A stretch of 64,000 nt of DNA from Aquabacter spiritensis (GTDB lineage: Bacteria > Pseudomonadota > Alphaproteobacteria > Rhizobiales > Xanthobacteraceae), in assembly GCF_004346185.1 (NCBI RefSeq), contig NZ_SMAI01000002.1, positions 372,001-436,000 on the forward strand, read 5' to 3'. Both the position numbers and the translations under genes were made by a program. Below, piece after piece: positions 1 through 8,915 of this stretch. The notes under the pieces were generated by a model that was given only the letters and a program-made list of their open reading frames with translations, was not told the DNA's origin and ran no database searches. How positions within the stretch are numbered: the stretch's first letter is position 1; every line of letters begins with the position of its first letter.

Positions 1-261
1 GGGACCGTTCGCGCCACGGTCCAACTGGTCGATTATGATGAGAAAAGGCTCCATCTCTTTCTGCAGCTGCATCACGGGTCCGACGGCTGGATTTCGGCGT
101 GCTGCGAGCTAGTCGCCCTTCATGTCGATCTCGCCACCCGACGGGTTGTGCCATTCCCCGACGAAATTCTCGAGCGAATCGCCGGAATGAAGGCGGTGCA
201 CGGCGCGCTTCCCATCCCGGACGGGTTGGGCCGAAGCGTCGCCATGAGCCCGCGCTGCTGA
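1..261 (+). CDS. Thioesterase of the acyl-CoA thioester hydrolase type, C-terminal part
   Basis: The reading frame is open from the first base to a TGA at 259-261, so only the last 86 residues are present. The segment RATVQLVDYDEKRLHLFLQL followed by a strand with VALHVD and the tail GALPIPDGLGRSVAM resembles the second half of hot-dog fold thioesterases related to 4-hydroxybenzoyl-CoA and betainyl-CoA thioesterases. The start and the usual N-terminal catalytic aspartate lie outside the window, so substrate and activity cannot be judged. A terminator-like hairpin follows directly. Confidence 0.6.
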   Translation, partial: GTVRATVQLVDYDEKRLHLFLQLHHGSDGWISACCELVALHVDLATRRVVPFPDEILERIAGMKAVHGALPIPDGLGRSVAMSPRC

Positions 262-264
262 TCT

Positions 265-290
265 CCGTATCTCTTCGCGATACGGGTTTT
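265..290 (+). terminator. Intrinsic terminator after the thioesterase gene
   Basis: A perfect 7-bp stem, CCGTATC (265-271) and GATACGG (279-285), with a 7-nt loop, is followed by a G and four T. It begins three bases after the thioesterase stop codon, which fits a rho-independent terminator. The T tract is short. Confidence 0.6.
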
Positions 291-328
291 CCCAGACGGA
301 AACTGAGCCGGCATCTGCGCTCCATGCA

Positions 329-421
329 GGTCAGCCATGCTGACCAATCAGTTCTGCTGCGGCGCATTCAATAATATATTGCAATGCATCATCTGGCGGC
401 CGTGCCGTTTCGGATGCATTG
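329..421 (+). promoter_or_regulatory. Promoter-like segment with two palindromes before a small gene
   Basis: Three elements lie between the terminator and the gene at 433. An inverted repeat GGTCAGC-CAT-GCTGACC covers 329-345. A weak sigma-70-like pair follows: TTCTGC (352-357), 17 bp, TATATT (375-380). A second perfect 9-bp inverted repeat, CAATGCATC (382-390) and GATGCATTG (413-421), ends on the first G of the Shine-Dalgarno sequence GGAGGT (421-426). The repeats could be DNA operators, or the second could form a leader hairpin next to the ribosome binding site. Confidence 0.4.
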
Positions 422-432
422 GAGGTCTCCTC

Positions 433-612
433 ATGAGCGCCGTAACCCTTTCCCCGACCAAGGGATATACCGCCGCTGCCACCCGCGACGGCGCATCGCG
501 CAAGGGGCTTTGGGCCCGCCTTTACGCGTCGATCGTCGCCGCGCAGATGGCGCGTGCCGAGCGCGAGCTCGCCTTCTACATCCAACGGACGGGTGACGAT
601 CCGCGCAAGTGA
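433..612 (+). CDS. Small uncharacterised basic protein (59 aa)
   Basis: The ATG at 433 is preceded by an ideal GGAGGT six bases upstream, which is why this start is preferred to an in-frame ATG at 337. The product has an N-terminal low-complexity segment and then an amphipathic helix (LWARLYASIVAAQMARAERE). It has no cysteine, no clear membrane segment and no motif I recognise. It resembles in size and layout the short basic helical proteins common in Hyphomicrobiales, but I cannot place it in a named family. The strong ribosome binding site and the structured upstream region argue that it is a real, regulated gene. Confidence 0.6.
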   Translation: MSAVTLSPTKGYTAAATRDGASRKGLWARLYASIVAAQMARAERELAFYIQRTGDDPRK

Positions 613-639
613 CGGTCGGCGTGGGGACTTCGCCCGCTC

Positions 640-1569
640 CTATGTCGGCGGTAAGGCTGCTTTTCTCTCCTTTTCCGCAACCGCGAGCGTAAGGGTTGTC
701 CAACCCTCGATGTCCCGGCGGCGGACCAGAACGAGGCCTTGTGTGCGATAGGCCGCCAAGGCGGCGCTGGCATGCGACGTCAGCAGGCCGGACAGGACCA
801 AGCGTCCGCCCGGCGCAAGCAGGGGCCGAAGCGACCGTGCCAGCCGCTTCAGCGGCGGCAAGAGAATATTGGCCAGGATCAGATCGTAGGGCGCCGCCGC
901 CCGAAGCGGGCCGGCATCCACGCCGGGCGCGAGCACCGTGTGTACGAAGGCGCCGCTGGCATTGGCCCGAGAATTGTCGCGTGCCGTTCGCACCGCGACC
1001 GCATCGATGTCGCCGGCCATGACCGGAATGCGGAACAATCGGGCTGCGGCGATCGCCAGCACGCCGGTTCCGGTCCCGACGTCCAGGACGCGCCGGGGGC
1101 GTCGGCGCCGGGCCTCGTCGACGATGGCGGCGAGGCATCCCTGCGTCGTCCCGTGGTGCCCGGTGCCGAAGGCAAGGGCCGCCTCGATCTCGATGCCGAT
1201 GCCATTGACCGGGACGCGGGCCCGATCGTGCGATCCGTGCACGTGGAACGGCCCGACCCGCACCGGTGCGAGCCCCTCCAAGGAGGCCGCGATCCAGTCC
1301 TTTTCTTGAAGCGCGCCGAATTCCACATGCGCCGCATAGGCCTCGCCGGCGGCGGCGACCACGAGGTCGCGCAGGAGTTCTGGATCGAAGGCACTCCCTG
1401 CATAGGCCTCGACCGCCCAGTCGCCATCGGGCTGCTCGAAATTGGCGACGGCGACTTCCGCTGGATCGAAGCTCTCCGCGATCAGATCGGCGATGCGCCG
1501 TGCATCTCTTTCCGGGGCGTGAACGCGCATGAAATGCGTGGCGTCGGTGGGCAGCAGGCCTTCGAGCAT
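640..1569 (-). CDS. prmA: Ribosomal protein L11 methyltransferase
   Basis: The 309-residue product would transfer methyl groups from S-adenosylmethionine to lysines and the N-terminus of ribosomal protein L11 in the cytoplasm. The N-terminal third is the substrate-recognition region. EAALAFGTGHHGTT (about 129-142), the SAM-binding loop DVGTGTG (about 163-169) and LANILLPPL are the PrmA signatures. Length agrees with alphaproteobacterial PrmA. The gene lies 45 bp downstream of the GGDEF protein gene on the same strand and may share its transcript. Confidence 0.93.
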   Translation of the reverse strand: MLEGLLPTDATHFMRVHAPERDARRIADLIAESFDPAEVAVANFEQPDGDWAVEAYAGSAFDPELLRDLVVAAAGEAYAAHVEFGALQEKDWIAASLEGLAPVRVGPFHVHGSHDRARVPVNGIGIEIEAALAFGTGHHGTTQGCLAAIVDEARRRRPRRVLDVGTGTGVLAIAAARLFRIPVMAGDIDAVAVRTARDNSRANASGAFVHTVLAPGVDAGPLRAAAPYDLILANILLPPLKRLARSLRPLLAPGGRLVLSGLLTSHASAALAAYRTQGLVLVRRRDIEGWTTLTLAVAEKERKAALPPT

Positions 1570-1614
1570 GGGGATTCCGGTGTGGGCGGTGACTGACCCG
1601 TCGACCAGAGGGCG

Positions 1615-2844
1615 TCAGGCCGCGAAGGCGCCGACGGTCCGGCCGCTGCCGAGGGTCTTTGCCGCAGCAACCCTGCGGTCGGCGGCAGACAGAAGCGCGG
1701 ATAGGGTTTCCCCGTCAAGCGACGTCGTTGCAACCCCGATCGCGATATCCGGCGGGCCGACCCCGTTCGGCAGGCCGATGATGGAGTCGATGCGCTGATG
1801 TACGGCAGCCGCGACCTGAATGGCCGCATGGTGCGGCAGGCCCGGTGCCAGCACGGCGAAGCAATCGCCATCATAACGCACGACATAATCGCCCACCCGC
1901 AGCCCTTCGCTCGTCGCTTGCGCCACCAGTCGAAGGACGGCTCTTGCAGCGCTTTGACCGGCATGCGCCACGGCTGAAGACAGATCGACATCCACCAGCA
2001 TCAAGGAGAGAGGGCGGCCGGTGACGGTGCTGATGCTCACGAGGTCCTGCGCCAACAGATCGAAGCGTGCCCGGTGGAACACGCCGGTTTCCGGATCGTG
2101 GCGCCGGCGGGTGTCGGCGATCCGCATCGCGCCGCGCCCGCGCCGGGTCGGAATGCCTTCCACATAGCGCAGATAAAGCACGATCAGCCCGGCATAGAAG
2201 GCCGTCGCGACGATCTTGCCCGCCAAGCTGCCGATGCCTGCCGCGAACGGAACACCGAAGCCGAAATAAAGCGCCGGAAAAAAGAAGACCTGATCGAAGG
2301 TGCACGCTGCAGCGAGCGTGATCCACAGGGAAAGCCACAGCCTGCGGCCGGTTCGCTCCATCAGCCACTCGAACAGGCGGAATACGAAGGCGCACTCGAC
2401 GAAGAGCAGCAGCGTGCCCCACAGCATGAGCGCCGTCATCTGGTTGAGAAAGGAGATGTCCGCAGGCCGGTTGAACGGCATGCGGACATGCTCGAAACCG
2501 AGCAGCGCCGCAACGATGGTCAGAAGGAAGCTGCCGAGGAGGAGGCCGTAGACCGGCTGGCGGGCCGAGAACAGGCCGTCGCGGATATAGATCAGCAGCA
2601 GCATGCTCATGAAGCCGGCATAGAGCACCAGCGATCCCGGGGACGCACCCAGGTTGAAGGGGAGCAGAAAGAAGAAAGACGTCGCCAAATAGACGGTGGC
2701 GAAATGCAGCACCCCGAGCGCACAGAACAGACCACCGATGCCGATCAGGGACCGCGCCCGGAACAAGGCGAGCATCAGGCCGAAATAAACGGCCATCTCA
2801 GCAATTAGAAGTGCAAGATTCTCTACCGGCATCAGGAAGTACAA
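1615..2844 (-). CDS. Membrane protein with degenerate GGDEF domain
   Basis: The 409-residue protein has about seven hydrophobic segments in its first 235 residues and a C-terminal nucleotidyl-cyclase-like domain (about 255-400). The signature loop that should read GG(D/E)EF reads RYDGDCF, and the upstream metal-binding segment is DVDLSSAVAHAG instead of the usual DxDxFKxxND. Synthesis of cyclic di-GMP is therefore unlikely. The domain may bind GTP or c-di-GMP, or act by dimerisation. The membrane part recalls the VUT/queuosine-precursor transporter fold found before some GGDEF domains, but I am not sure of that. An ATG at 2832 is an alternative start. Confidence 0.75.
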   Translation of the reverse strand: MYFLMPVENLALLIAEMAVYFGLMLALFRARSLIGIGGLFCALGVLHFATVYLATSFFFLLPFNLGASPGSLVLYAGFMSMLLLIYIRDGLFSARQPVYGLLLGSFLLTIVAALLGFEHVRMPFNRPADISFLNQMTALMLWGTLLLFVECAFVFRLFEWLMERTGRRLWLSLWITLAAACTFDQVFFFPALYFGFGVPFAAGIGSLAGKIVATAFYAGLIVLYLRYVEGIPTRRGRGAMRIADTRRRHDPETGVFHRARFDLLAQDLVSISTVTGRPLSLMLVDVDLSSAVAHAGQSAARAVLRLVAQATSEGLRVGDYVVRYDGDCFAVLAPGLPHHAAIQVAAAVHQRIDSIIGLPNGVGPPDIAIGVATTSLDGETLSALLSAADRRVAAAKTLGSGRTVGAFAA

Positions 2845-3056
2845 GAGCCAAGAGGAAAAGGTGTTCAGCGCAAGCCGGGCGCACTCTGCTACCCACCTTC
2901 CGACTCCTTGATAAACCGGTCCTGCCGCGAAGGAAAGCGAAAGCGGAAAATGGAACGGCGGCCATCCGCCAAGAGGCGACCCCTCTCCCTCGGAGCGCTC
3001 CGCTCAAATGCGGGCCGCCCGCTTCGAAAGCGACCGGCCGCCGGGTCCGAACCTGT

Positions 3057-5474
3057 TCACACCTTTTCGAGGAAGCTTTCCAGAACCCGCTTCTCGCCGG
3101 CCTTGTCGAACAGCACGGTCAGTTTGTTGCCGTCGATGTCGGTGACTTGGCCGTAGCCGAACTTCAGATGGAACACCCGTTCGCCCATCGCGAAAGCGCT
3201 CTTTGGTCCCGTGGACGCGGCAAGCAACGTGCCTTCGATGACGGGCGCTCCGCCGGCGCCCCGCCCGAAGGGCCGACCACGCTCGGAAAAACCGCCCGAC
3301 GAAGAATTGCCCGATCCTGTCCGCGCCGCCTGGGCGCGCTGCCATCCGGGCGTGTCATAGGTCGAGGCAAACGGCGTGGTTCGGTCGAACCGGCTTTCAC
3401 CGGAAGTCCGGGCGCCGTAGGAGGAGCCGCCCCAGCCGAAGCCGCCCTTCGATTCCTCCACTTGGACGTGGGGATCGGGGAGTTCGTCGAGAAAGCGGCT
3501 GGGCAGGGTCGAATTCCACAGGCCGTGGATGCGCCGGTTGGAGGCGAAATAGACCCGTGCGCTCAGCCGGGCGCGGGTCAAGCCGACATAAGCGAGCCGA
3601 CGCTCTTCTTCGAGGCCCGCTTTGCCTTGCTCGTCGAGCGCGCGCTGATGCGGGAACAGGCCTTCCTCCCACCCCGGGAGATAGACCGTATCGAATTCCA
3701 GGCCCTTGGCGGAATGCAGCGTCATCACCTGCACCGCATCCTCACCCGCGCCCTTGTCGGCATCCATGACGAGCGAGATATGTTCGAGAAATCCCTGGAG
3801 GTTCTCGAACGGCTCCATGGAGCGCACCAGTTCCTTGAGGTTCTCGAGCCGTCCGGTCGCCTCCGCAGAGCGGTCCTTCTGCCACATCTCGGTGTAGCCG
3901 CTTTCGTCCAGCACGACCTCGGCCAGCTCGGTGTGCGGCACCTGCCGCGCCTGAACGCGCCACCGATCGAACGACTGGACGAGGCCGCGCAAAGTGGCAC
4001 GGACCTTCGGCTTCAGCTCTTCGCTCTCCGTGAGGGTCCGGGCCGCCTCCTGCAGCGGCAGGGCGGCCGCCCGTGCGAGATCGTGGATCTGCTTCAGCGT
4101 GGCATCGCCGATGCCGCGCTTCGGGACATTGACGATCCGCTCGAAGGCGAGATCGTCGGACGCCGACTGGACGCACCGCAGATAGGCCAGTGCATCGCGG
4201 ATTTCCGCCCGCTCGTAGAAGCGCGGCCCGCCAATGACCCGGTAGGGCATGCCCAATGTGACGAAACGATCCTCGAATTCGCGCATCTGGAACGAGGCCC
4301 GCACCAGAATTGCGATCTGGGACAAGGCGTGACCCGCGCGCTGGAGCGTCTCGATCTCCTCGCCGACCGCCCGGGCCTCCTCGCCGGAATCCCAGGCGCC
4401 GGTGACGCGGACCTTCTCGCCCTCCACCCCCTCTGAGAACAGAGTCTTGCCGAGGCGGCCCGCATTGTGGGCGATGAGATGGGAGGCCGCAGCCAAAATA
4501 TGCCCCGTGGAACGGTAGTTGCGCTCCAGGCGGATCACCTTTGCGCCGGGAAAATCGCTCTCGAAGCGCAGGATGTTGTCCACTTCCGCACCGCGCCAGC
4601 CATAGATGGACTGATCGTCGTCGCCGACGCAGCAGACATTGCGGGACCCCTGGGCAAGGAGGCGCAGCCAGAGATACTGGGCGACGTTGGTGTCCTGATA
4701 TTCGTCCACCAACAGGTACTTGAACCGACGATGATAGTCCGCGAGCACGTCGGGCGCTTCGCGGAACAGGCGGATGCCTTCGAGCAGAAGGTCGCCGAAA
4801 TCCACCGCATTGAGCGCCTTCAGGCGGGCCTGATAGGCGGCATAGAGCATTTGCCCGCGCCCATTGGCGAAGGTGGCGCCCTCTCCCGGCTGGACCAAAT
4901 CGGGTGACAGGCCGCGATTCTTCCAGCCGTCGATGGTGGCGGCGAGAAGCCGCGCCGGCCACCGCTTCTCGTCGATATTTTCCGCCGCCAGCAATTGTTT
5001 GAGCAGGCGGATCTGATCGTCGGTATCGAGAATGGTGAAGCCGCTCTTCAAGCCCACCAACTCACAGTGCCGACGGAGAATGCGCACGCCGATCGAATGG
5101 AAGGTGCCGAGCCACGGCATCCCCTCCACGGCGTCGCCCACCATGGAATGGATCCGCTCCTTCATCTCGCGCGCCGCCTTGTTCGTGAAGGTGACGGCGA
5201 GGATCTGGGAGGGATAGGCGCGGCCGGTCGACAGGATATGGGCGATCCGGGTGGTCAGGACGCGGGTTTTTCCGGTTCCGGCGCCGGCCAGGACGAGCAG
5301 CGGGCCTTCCAGGCTCTCGACCGCGTCGCGCTGCTCGGGGTTGAGGCCGGAGAGATAAGGCCGAGCCGGCGCACCGCCCGCCATTGCGCGCGCGGCAATG
5401 CCGCCCGGCCTCGGGGCCGGCGCACCGGGCGCGTCATGGCCGCCATGTGGGCGCTGTTCCAGGGATCTAGCCAA
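3057..5474 (-). CDS. uvrD: ATP-dependent DNA helicase UvrD/PcrA
   Basis: The product (805 aa) is a superfamily 1A 3'-5' helicase for nucleotide excision and mismatch repair and for removing proteins from DNA. Visible motifs are Walker A AGAGTGKT (63-70), TFTNKAA, the Walker B/motif II sequence DEYQDTN, motif III QSIYGWRGA, and motifs V-VI with VMTLHSAKGLEF and YVGLTRA. The C-terminus carries a Tudor-like domain (VFHLKFGYG, about 755-805), which in PcrA/UvrD contacts RNA polymerase. The listed start is a TTG. The only ATG before the conserved LNPEQRDAVE is at 5384, which would remove 30 residues. Confidence 0.93.
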   Translation of the reverse strand: MARSLEQRPHGGHDAPGAPAPRPGGIAARAMAGGAPARPYLSGLNPEQRDAVESLEGPLLVLAGAGTGKTRVLTTRIAHILSTGRAYPSQILAVTFTNKAAREMKERIHSMVGDAVEGMPWLGTFHSIGVRILRRHCELVGLKSGFTILDTDDQIRLLKQLLAAENIDEKRWPARLLAATIDGWKNRGLSPDLVQPGEGATFANGRGQMLYAAYQARLKALNAVDFGDLLLEGIRLFREAPDVLADYHRRFKYLLVDEYQDTNVAQYLWLRLLAQGSRNVCCVGDDDQSIYGWRGAEVDNILRFESDFPGAKVIRLERNYRSTGHILAAASHLIAHNAGRLGKTLFSEGVEGEKVRVTGAWDSGEEARAVGEEIETLQRAGHALSQIAILVRASFQMREFEDRFVTLGMPYRVIGGPRFYERAEIRDALAYLRCVQSASDDLAFERIVNVPKRGIGDATLKQIHDLARAAALPLQEAARTLTESEELKPKVRATLRGLVQSFDRWRVQARQVPHTELAEVVLDESGYTEMWQKDRSAEATGRLENLKELVRSMEPFENLQGFLEHISLVMDADKGAGEDAVQVMTLHSAKGLEFDTVYLPGWEEGLFPHQRALDEQGKAGLEEERRLAYVGLTRARLSARVYFASNRRIHGLWNSTLPSRFLDELPDPHVQVEESKGGFGWGGSSYGARTSGESRFDRTTPFASTYDTPGWQRAQAARTGSGNSSSGGFSERGRPFGRGAGGAPVIEGTLLAASTGPKSAFAMGERVFHLKFGYGQVTDIDGNKLTVLFDKAGEKRVLESFLEKV

Positions 5475-5566
5475 TCGTGTGTCTCGCCTCGCCGGTGATT
5501 CTCATGCGAGAACAAAATGGCACCGGCGGGGCGGGATTGCGAGGGGGAAGGTTCGCGGGGCCGGAA

Positions 5567-6157
5567 TCACCAACCGGCGCGGCAGACCCGCTCCACCCAA
5601 TAGGGGCTCCACCAGCACTTCAGGAACGTGCCGGCGCCTTCCAGCGGGCGATAGACGGTGGGCGCGGTCACGAGATTGACCGGTCCGCCGCTCGAGGGGA
5701 TGTCGCCGTCCAGCAGCCCGGCATTGAAGACCAGGGTGGTGCCGTTCTGGGTGACGCTGCCCAATTCCACGATCACCTGCGTCGGCTGCGGCCCGAGAAT
5801 GGTCAGTGCGGCGTTCGGCGGGTCGTTCTTGAACATCCGGACCGTGGCGTTCCAAATCTTGACGAACTGCTCGGTCGTCATGGTGCCACCGATCCGCTCC
5901 GGGCGATCGACCCGGAAGGACGCCACAGGCGGAACGCCCGTAAGGGTCAAAGTCTTGCCGTCGAAGCTCATGCCGGCGGCCTGTTCGATCAGCACCATCT
6001 CGATCGGTCGAGAAATGTGGATTTCGGGCCGCTGCGGCGTGCCGGCCTGCGTCATGGCCGGCTGAGCGCCGGTGGGAGCTGCAGGGGGTGTCTGCGCGAA
6101 AGCCGCGACACCGGACGCGGCGAGGACAAGGCCCGCCAAAGAAGCAATCAGTCGCAT
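5567..6157 (-). CDS. Exported protein of unknown function (196 aa)
   Basis: A typical Sec signal peptide (MRLIASLAGLVLAASGVAAFAQ, cleavage after AFA) is followed by a Pro/Ala-rich linker and about 150 residues of mixed strand and helix. The segment SRPIEMVLIEQAAGMSFDGK and the C-terminal WWSPYWVERVCRAGW with paired cysteines (KCWW...RVC) stand out. A GGAGGG lies upstream of the ATG. It is transcribed together with, or just after, the LpoA-like gene 89 bp upstream. I do not recognise the family. It is probably periplasmic. Confidence 0.6.
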   Translation of the reverse strand: MRLIASLAGLVLAASGVAAFAQTPPAAPTGAQPAMTQAGTPQRPEIHISRPIEMVLIEQAAGMSFDGKTLTLTGVPPVASFRVDRPERIGGTMTTEQFVKIWNATVRMFKNDPPNAALTILGPQPTQVIVELGSVTQNGTTLVFNAGLLDGDIPSSGGPVNLVTAPTVYRPLEGAGTFLKCWWSPYWVERVCRAGW

Positions 6158-6246
6158 GGACCCTTCGTCCCTCCTTGAAACGTGGCTGCGGGCCGGACCC
6201 TATCCCCGATCTTCCCGTCAAGCCACCCGTACCGTCGCGGCACCCG

Positions 6247-7476
6247 TCAATATTGCCCGCTGGAGAAACTGCGCGGTGCCGGACTGACCACTTGGGCCGC
6301 TCCGCCGCGGATTTCCATCACTGCGAGGCCGCGTTCATTCGTTCCGTCCGGGCGGAACCGGAACACCCCGTCGATCCCGTTGAAGCCGGATGGGTTGGTC
6401 AGCGCCGCGTCGGTCAGGCCCTGGGCGCCTTGGGTACGGACGATGGTCGCGACCAGCGAGACGGCATCGTAGGCGAGGGTCGCGGTGCGGACCGGATCGA
6501 CATTGTAGCGTGCGCGATAACGCTGGGAGAAGCTCCGCCACCCCGCGGCATCGGGGCCCGCGAACTGGGCGCCCTCCATCTGTGGGTCTCCGAACAGGCG
6601 GGCATCGTCCCACAGGCCTGTCCCAAGGGGGCGCACCCGCTTGAGGTCGACGCCGGCCGCCGCGAGCTGTTGCACGACGGTCGGAACATGGTCGGCGGAA
6701 TCGGGAATGAAAACGCCGTCGGCCTGGCCGGCAAAGGCCGCTACGCGCTGGATCGCTGTCTGCAGCCGCGCGCGGTCCTGGGTGAAGCGTTCGATCCCCA
6801 TGATGCGCGCGCCGGAGGCTCCGGCGGCCTGTTGCAGCGCCGCTTCGGCAACCGAACCGTAGGCGTTTTCCGGGATCAGGGCGATATAGGAGCGCCGCCC
6901 CTGCGCGACCGAGTAGCTGACGATGCGCGACACGTCGCTCTGCGGCAGGAAGCTCAGCAGATAGACACCCGAAGACGCGACATTGGTGTCGGTCGAAAAC
7001 GCGATGACCGGGATGCCCCGCGGCTTCGCCACTTGGGCGACCGAGCCGACGGAATGGGAAAAGAGCGGTCCGAGTATGATCTGGGCGCCTTCATTGATCG
7101 CGGCCTCGGCGGCGGCCCGCGCGCCCTGCGAGGTCCCGCCGTCATCCTTCACCACCAAAGTCACCGGCGCCTGGCCGGTCTCCGCAAGGGCGAGTTCGGC
7201 GGCGTTGCGCAGCGATTGTCCGACCGCGCCGGCATTTCCCTGCGCGCCGAGCGGGAGGATGAGGGCGACCACCGGTCCGGTGGTCAAAGGCTGCGCAACC
7301 GGCGCGCCGGCCGATTGAGGCGGCGGCTCGCGTCCACCGATATCGCCCGCGCAGGCGGCCAGGACCGCACCGCTGCCAATCGCGGCAAGCCGGGCGGCGC
7401 CGACCAGGAGGTCGCGACGCGTCGGATTCGAAAAACGTGGTGGTTTCGCTGCCGGAGCGGGCGCGCCGTCGTCCAA
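6247..7476 (-). CDS. Penicillin-binding protein activator-like lipoprotein (LpoA / periplasmic-binding fold)
   Basis: The 409-residue protein starts with a signal containing TRRDLL (19-24) and a lipobox ending LAAC (Cys42), so it should be a lipoprotein. The twin arginines suggest possible Tat export. The rest is a two-lobed type 1 periplasmic-binding fold (VVALILPLGAQGN, IILGPLFSHSV, IPVIAFSTD). Such proteins next to rsmI and yraN are the LpoA/YraM group that activates penicillin-binding proteins in enterobacteria; an amino-acid-binding role is the alternative. The start is a TTG nine bases after GAGGAG. It is divergent from rsmI. Confidence 0.75.
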   Translation of the reverse strand: MDDGAPAPAAKPPRFSNPTRRDLLVGAARLAAIGSGAVLAACAGDIGGREPPPQSAGAPVAQPLTTGPVVALILPLGAQGNAGAVGQSLRNAAELALAETGQAPVTLVVKDDGGTSQGARAAAEAAINEGAQIILGPLFSHSVGSVAQVAKPRGIPVIAFSTDTNVASSGVYLLSFLPQSDVSRIVSYSVAQGRRSYIALIPENAYGSVAEAALQQAAGASGARIMGIERFTQDRARLQTAIQRVAAFAGQADGVFIPDSADHVPTVVQQLAAAGVDLKRVRPLGTGLWDDARLFGDPQMEGAQFAGPDAAGWRSFSQRYRARYNVDPVRTATLAYDAVSLVATIVRTQGAQGLTDAALTNPSGFNGIDGVFRFRPDGTNERGLAVMEIRGGAAQVVSPAPRSFSSGQY

Positions 7477-7589
7477 CCGCTTCTCCTCGCCTATCTTCCT
7501 CGCTGGTTTCCAGGCATAGCGGCTCGCACCGCGTTTGGCGAGGGTGCGCGCCGGTTTCTCCCCGGCACGGCAAGGAGTAAGCTGCCGTC

Positions 7590-8495
7590 ATGGATTCCAA
7601 GGACGCGCGCCAGCGCTGCTATCTCCTCGCGGGCACCCGGCTCGCCGCGCCCAAGGCGGCGGCGGGCCTTCACGTGGTCGCGACGCCGATCGGCAATCTG
7701 TCGGACATTACGGTGCGGGCGCTCGAGACCCTGGCGGGGGCCGACGTCATCGCCTGCGAGGATACCCGGATCACCGGGCGGCTGACCGGCCGCTACGGCA
7801 TCGAGACCCCGATGCTCGCCTATCACGACCATAACGGAGCCGGGATGCGCCCGCGCCTGCTCGCGCGGCTCGCGGCGGGCGAAGCGGTGGCCTTGGTGTC
7901 GGATGCCGGGACGCCGCTGGTCTCGGATCCCGGCTTCAAGCTGGTCGTCGCCGCAGCCGAAGCCGGGCATCGCATTCATCCCCTGCCGGGTGCCTCCGCG
8001 CTTCTCGCCGCGCTCGTGGCGGCGGGGCTGCCGACCGACCGCTTCCTGTTCGACGGGTTCCTGCCGCCCAAAAGTGGGCAGCGCCAGGGTCGCATCGCCG
8101 AATTGCGGCCGTTTCCCGCGACCCTGGTGCTGTATGAGACCGGGCCCCGTCTCGCCGAGAGCCTCGCCGATCTCGCCAAGGGTCTCGGCCCCCGGCCGGC
8201 CGCGGTGTGCAGGGAACTGACAAAGGCATTCGAGGAGGTGCGACGCGGCAGTCTCGATGCGCTGGCGGCCCACTATGAGGCTGCCGGCCCGCCGAAGGGC
8301 GAGATCGTGCTGGTGATCGGCCCTCCTGCCGAGCCCGAGGCGCAGGACGAGGATGTCGACGGGGCGCTCCTGCGGGCGCTGGCGGACCATTCTCTGAAAG
8401 ATGCGGTGGCGGCGGTAAGCGCGCTCACCGGGCGCCAGAAGCGGGACGTCTATGCGCGGGCCCTCGCTCTGACGCGGGCGGACGGTGATGCCTGA
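7590..8495 (+). CDS. rsmI: 16S rRNA (cytidine-1402-2'-O)-methyltransferase
   Basis: This 301-residue tetrapyrrole-methylase-fold enzyme would 2'-O-methylate C1402 of 16S rRNA at the ribosomal P site. It shows ATPIGNLSDITVRALETL, CEDTRITGRL, VSDAGTPLVSDPG and PGASALLAAL, all RsmI signatures, and a C-terminal helical tail (ALRALADHSLKDAVAAVSAL). The ATG has AAGGAG about 12 bases upstream. The stop codon overlaps the start of the next gene, so the two are translationally coupled. The same three functions (LpoA, RsmI, YraN) are neighbours in E. coli. Confidence 0.95.
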   Translation: MDSKDARQRCYLLAGTRLAAPKAAAGLHVVATPIGNLSDITVRALETLAGADVIACEDTRITGRLTGRYGIETPMLAYHDHNGAGMRPRLLARLAAGEAVALVSDAGTPLVSDPGFKLVVAAAEAGHRIHPLPGASALLAALVAAGLPTDRFLFDGFLPPKSGQRQGRIAELRPFPATLVLYETGPRLAESLADLAKGLGPRPAAVCRELTKAFEEVRRGSLDALAAHYEAAGPPKGEIVLVIGPPAEPEAQDEDVDGALLRALADHSLKDAVAAVSALTGRQKRDVYARALALTRADGDA

Positions 8496-8868
8496 CAGGA
8501 CCGGCCCGCAAGGGCGCCGGGCGGCCTTCTCCCGCGGACTGGCCGCCGAGGCGCGGGCAGGCGCGCATCTCGAGGCGCTGGGTTTCTCCATTCTCTCGCG
8601 TCGTGCCCGCACCGAAGCGGGGGAAATCGATCTCGTGGTCCGGCAAGGTGATCTTCTGGTGTTCTGCGAGGTCAAGGCACGGGCCGATCTGGACGGCGCC
8701 GCTTATGCGCTGCTTCCCCGCCAGCAGCGCCGGATCGCCGCGGCCGCCTCGGCTTGGCTCGCGGCGCGCCCCGATCTCGCAGCGCTCAATGCGCGTTTCG
8801 ACGTGGTCCTGGTCTCGGGTCGCGGCATGGTCCGGCATCTGCCGGCGGCCTTTGAAGCGGACGCCTGA
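8488..8868 (+). CDS. YraN/UPF0102 nuclease-fold protein
   Basis: The 126-residue product has the PD-(D/E)xK nuclease-like core of the UPF0102 family: GEIDLVVRQGDLLVFCEVKA, with the Glu, Asp and Glu-Val-Lys residues of the metal site all present. The in vivo substrate of this family is not settled; it is related to Holliday-junction resolvases. Translation may start at the ATG (8488) or at a GTG three bases earlier. Either way the gene overlaps the end of rsmI by 8-11 bases. Confidence 0.85.
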   Translation: MPDRTGPQGRRAAFSRGLAAEARAGAHLEALGFSILSRRARTEAGEIDLVVRQGDLLVFCEVKARADLDGAAYALLPRQQRRIAAAASAWLAARPDLAALNARFDVVLVSGRGMVRHLPAAFEADA

Positions 8869-8915
8869 ACCTGGATGCGGGCCTGCCCTGTGACCTCCCG
8901 GGAAGGAACGCATAT

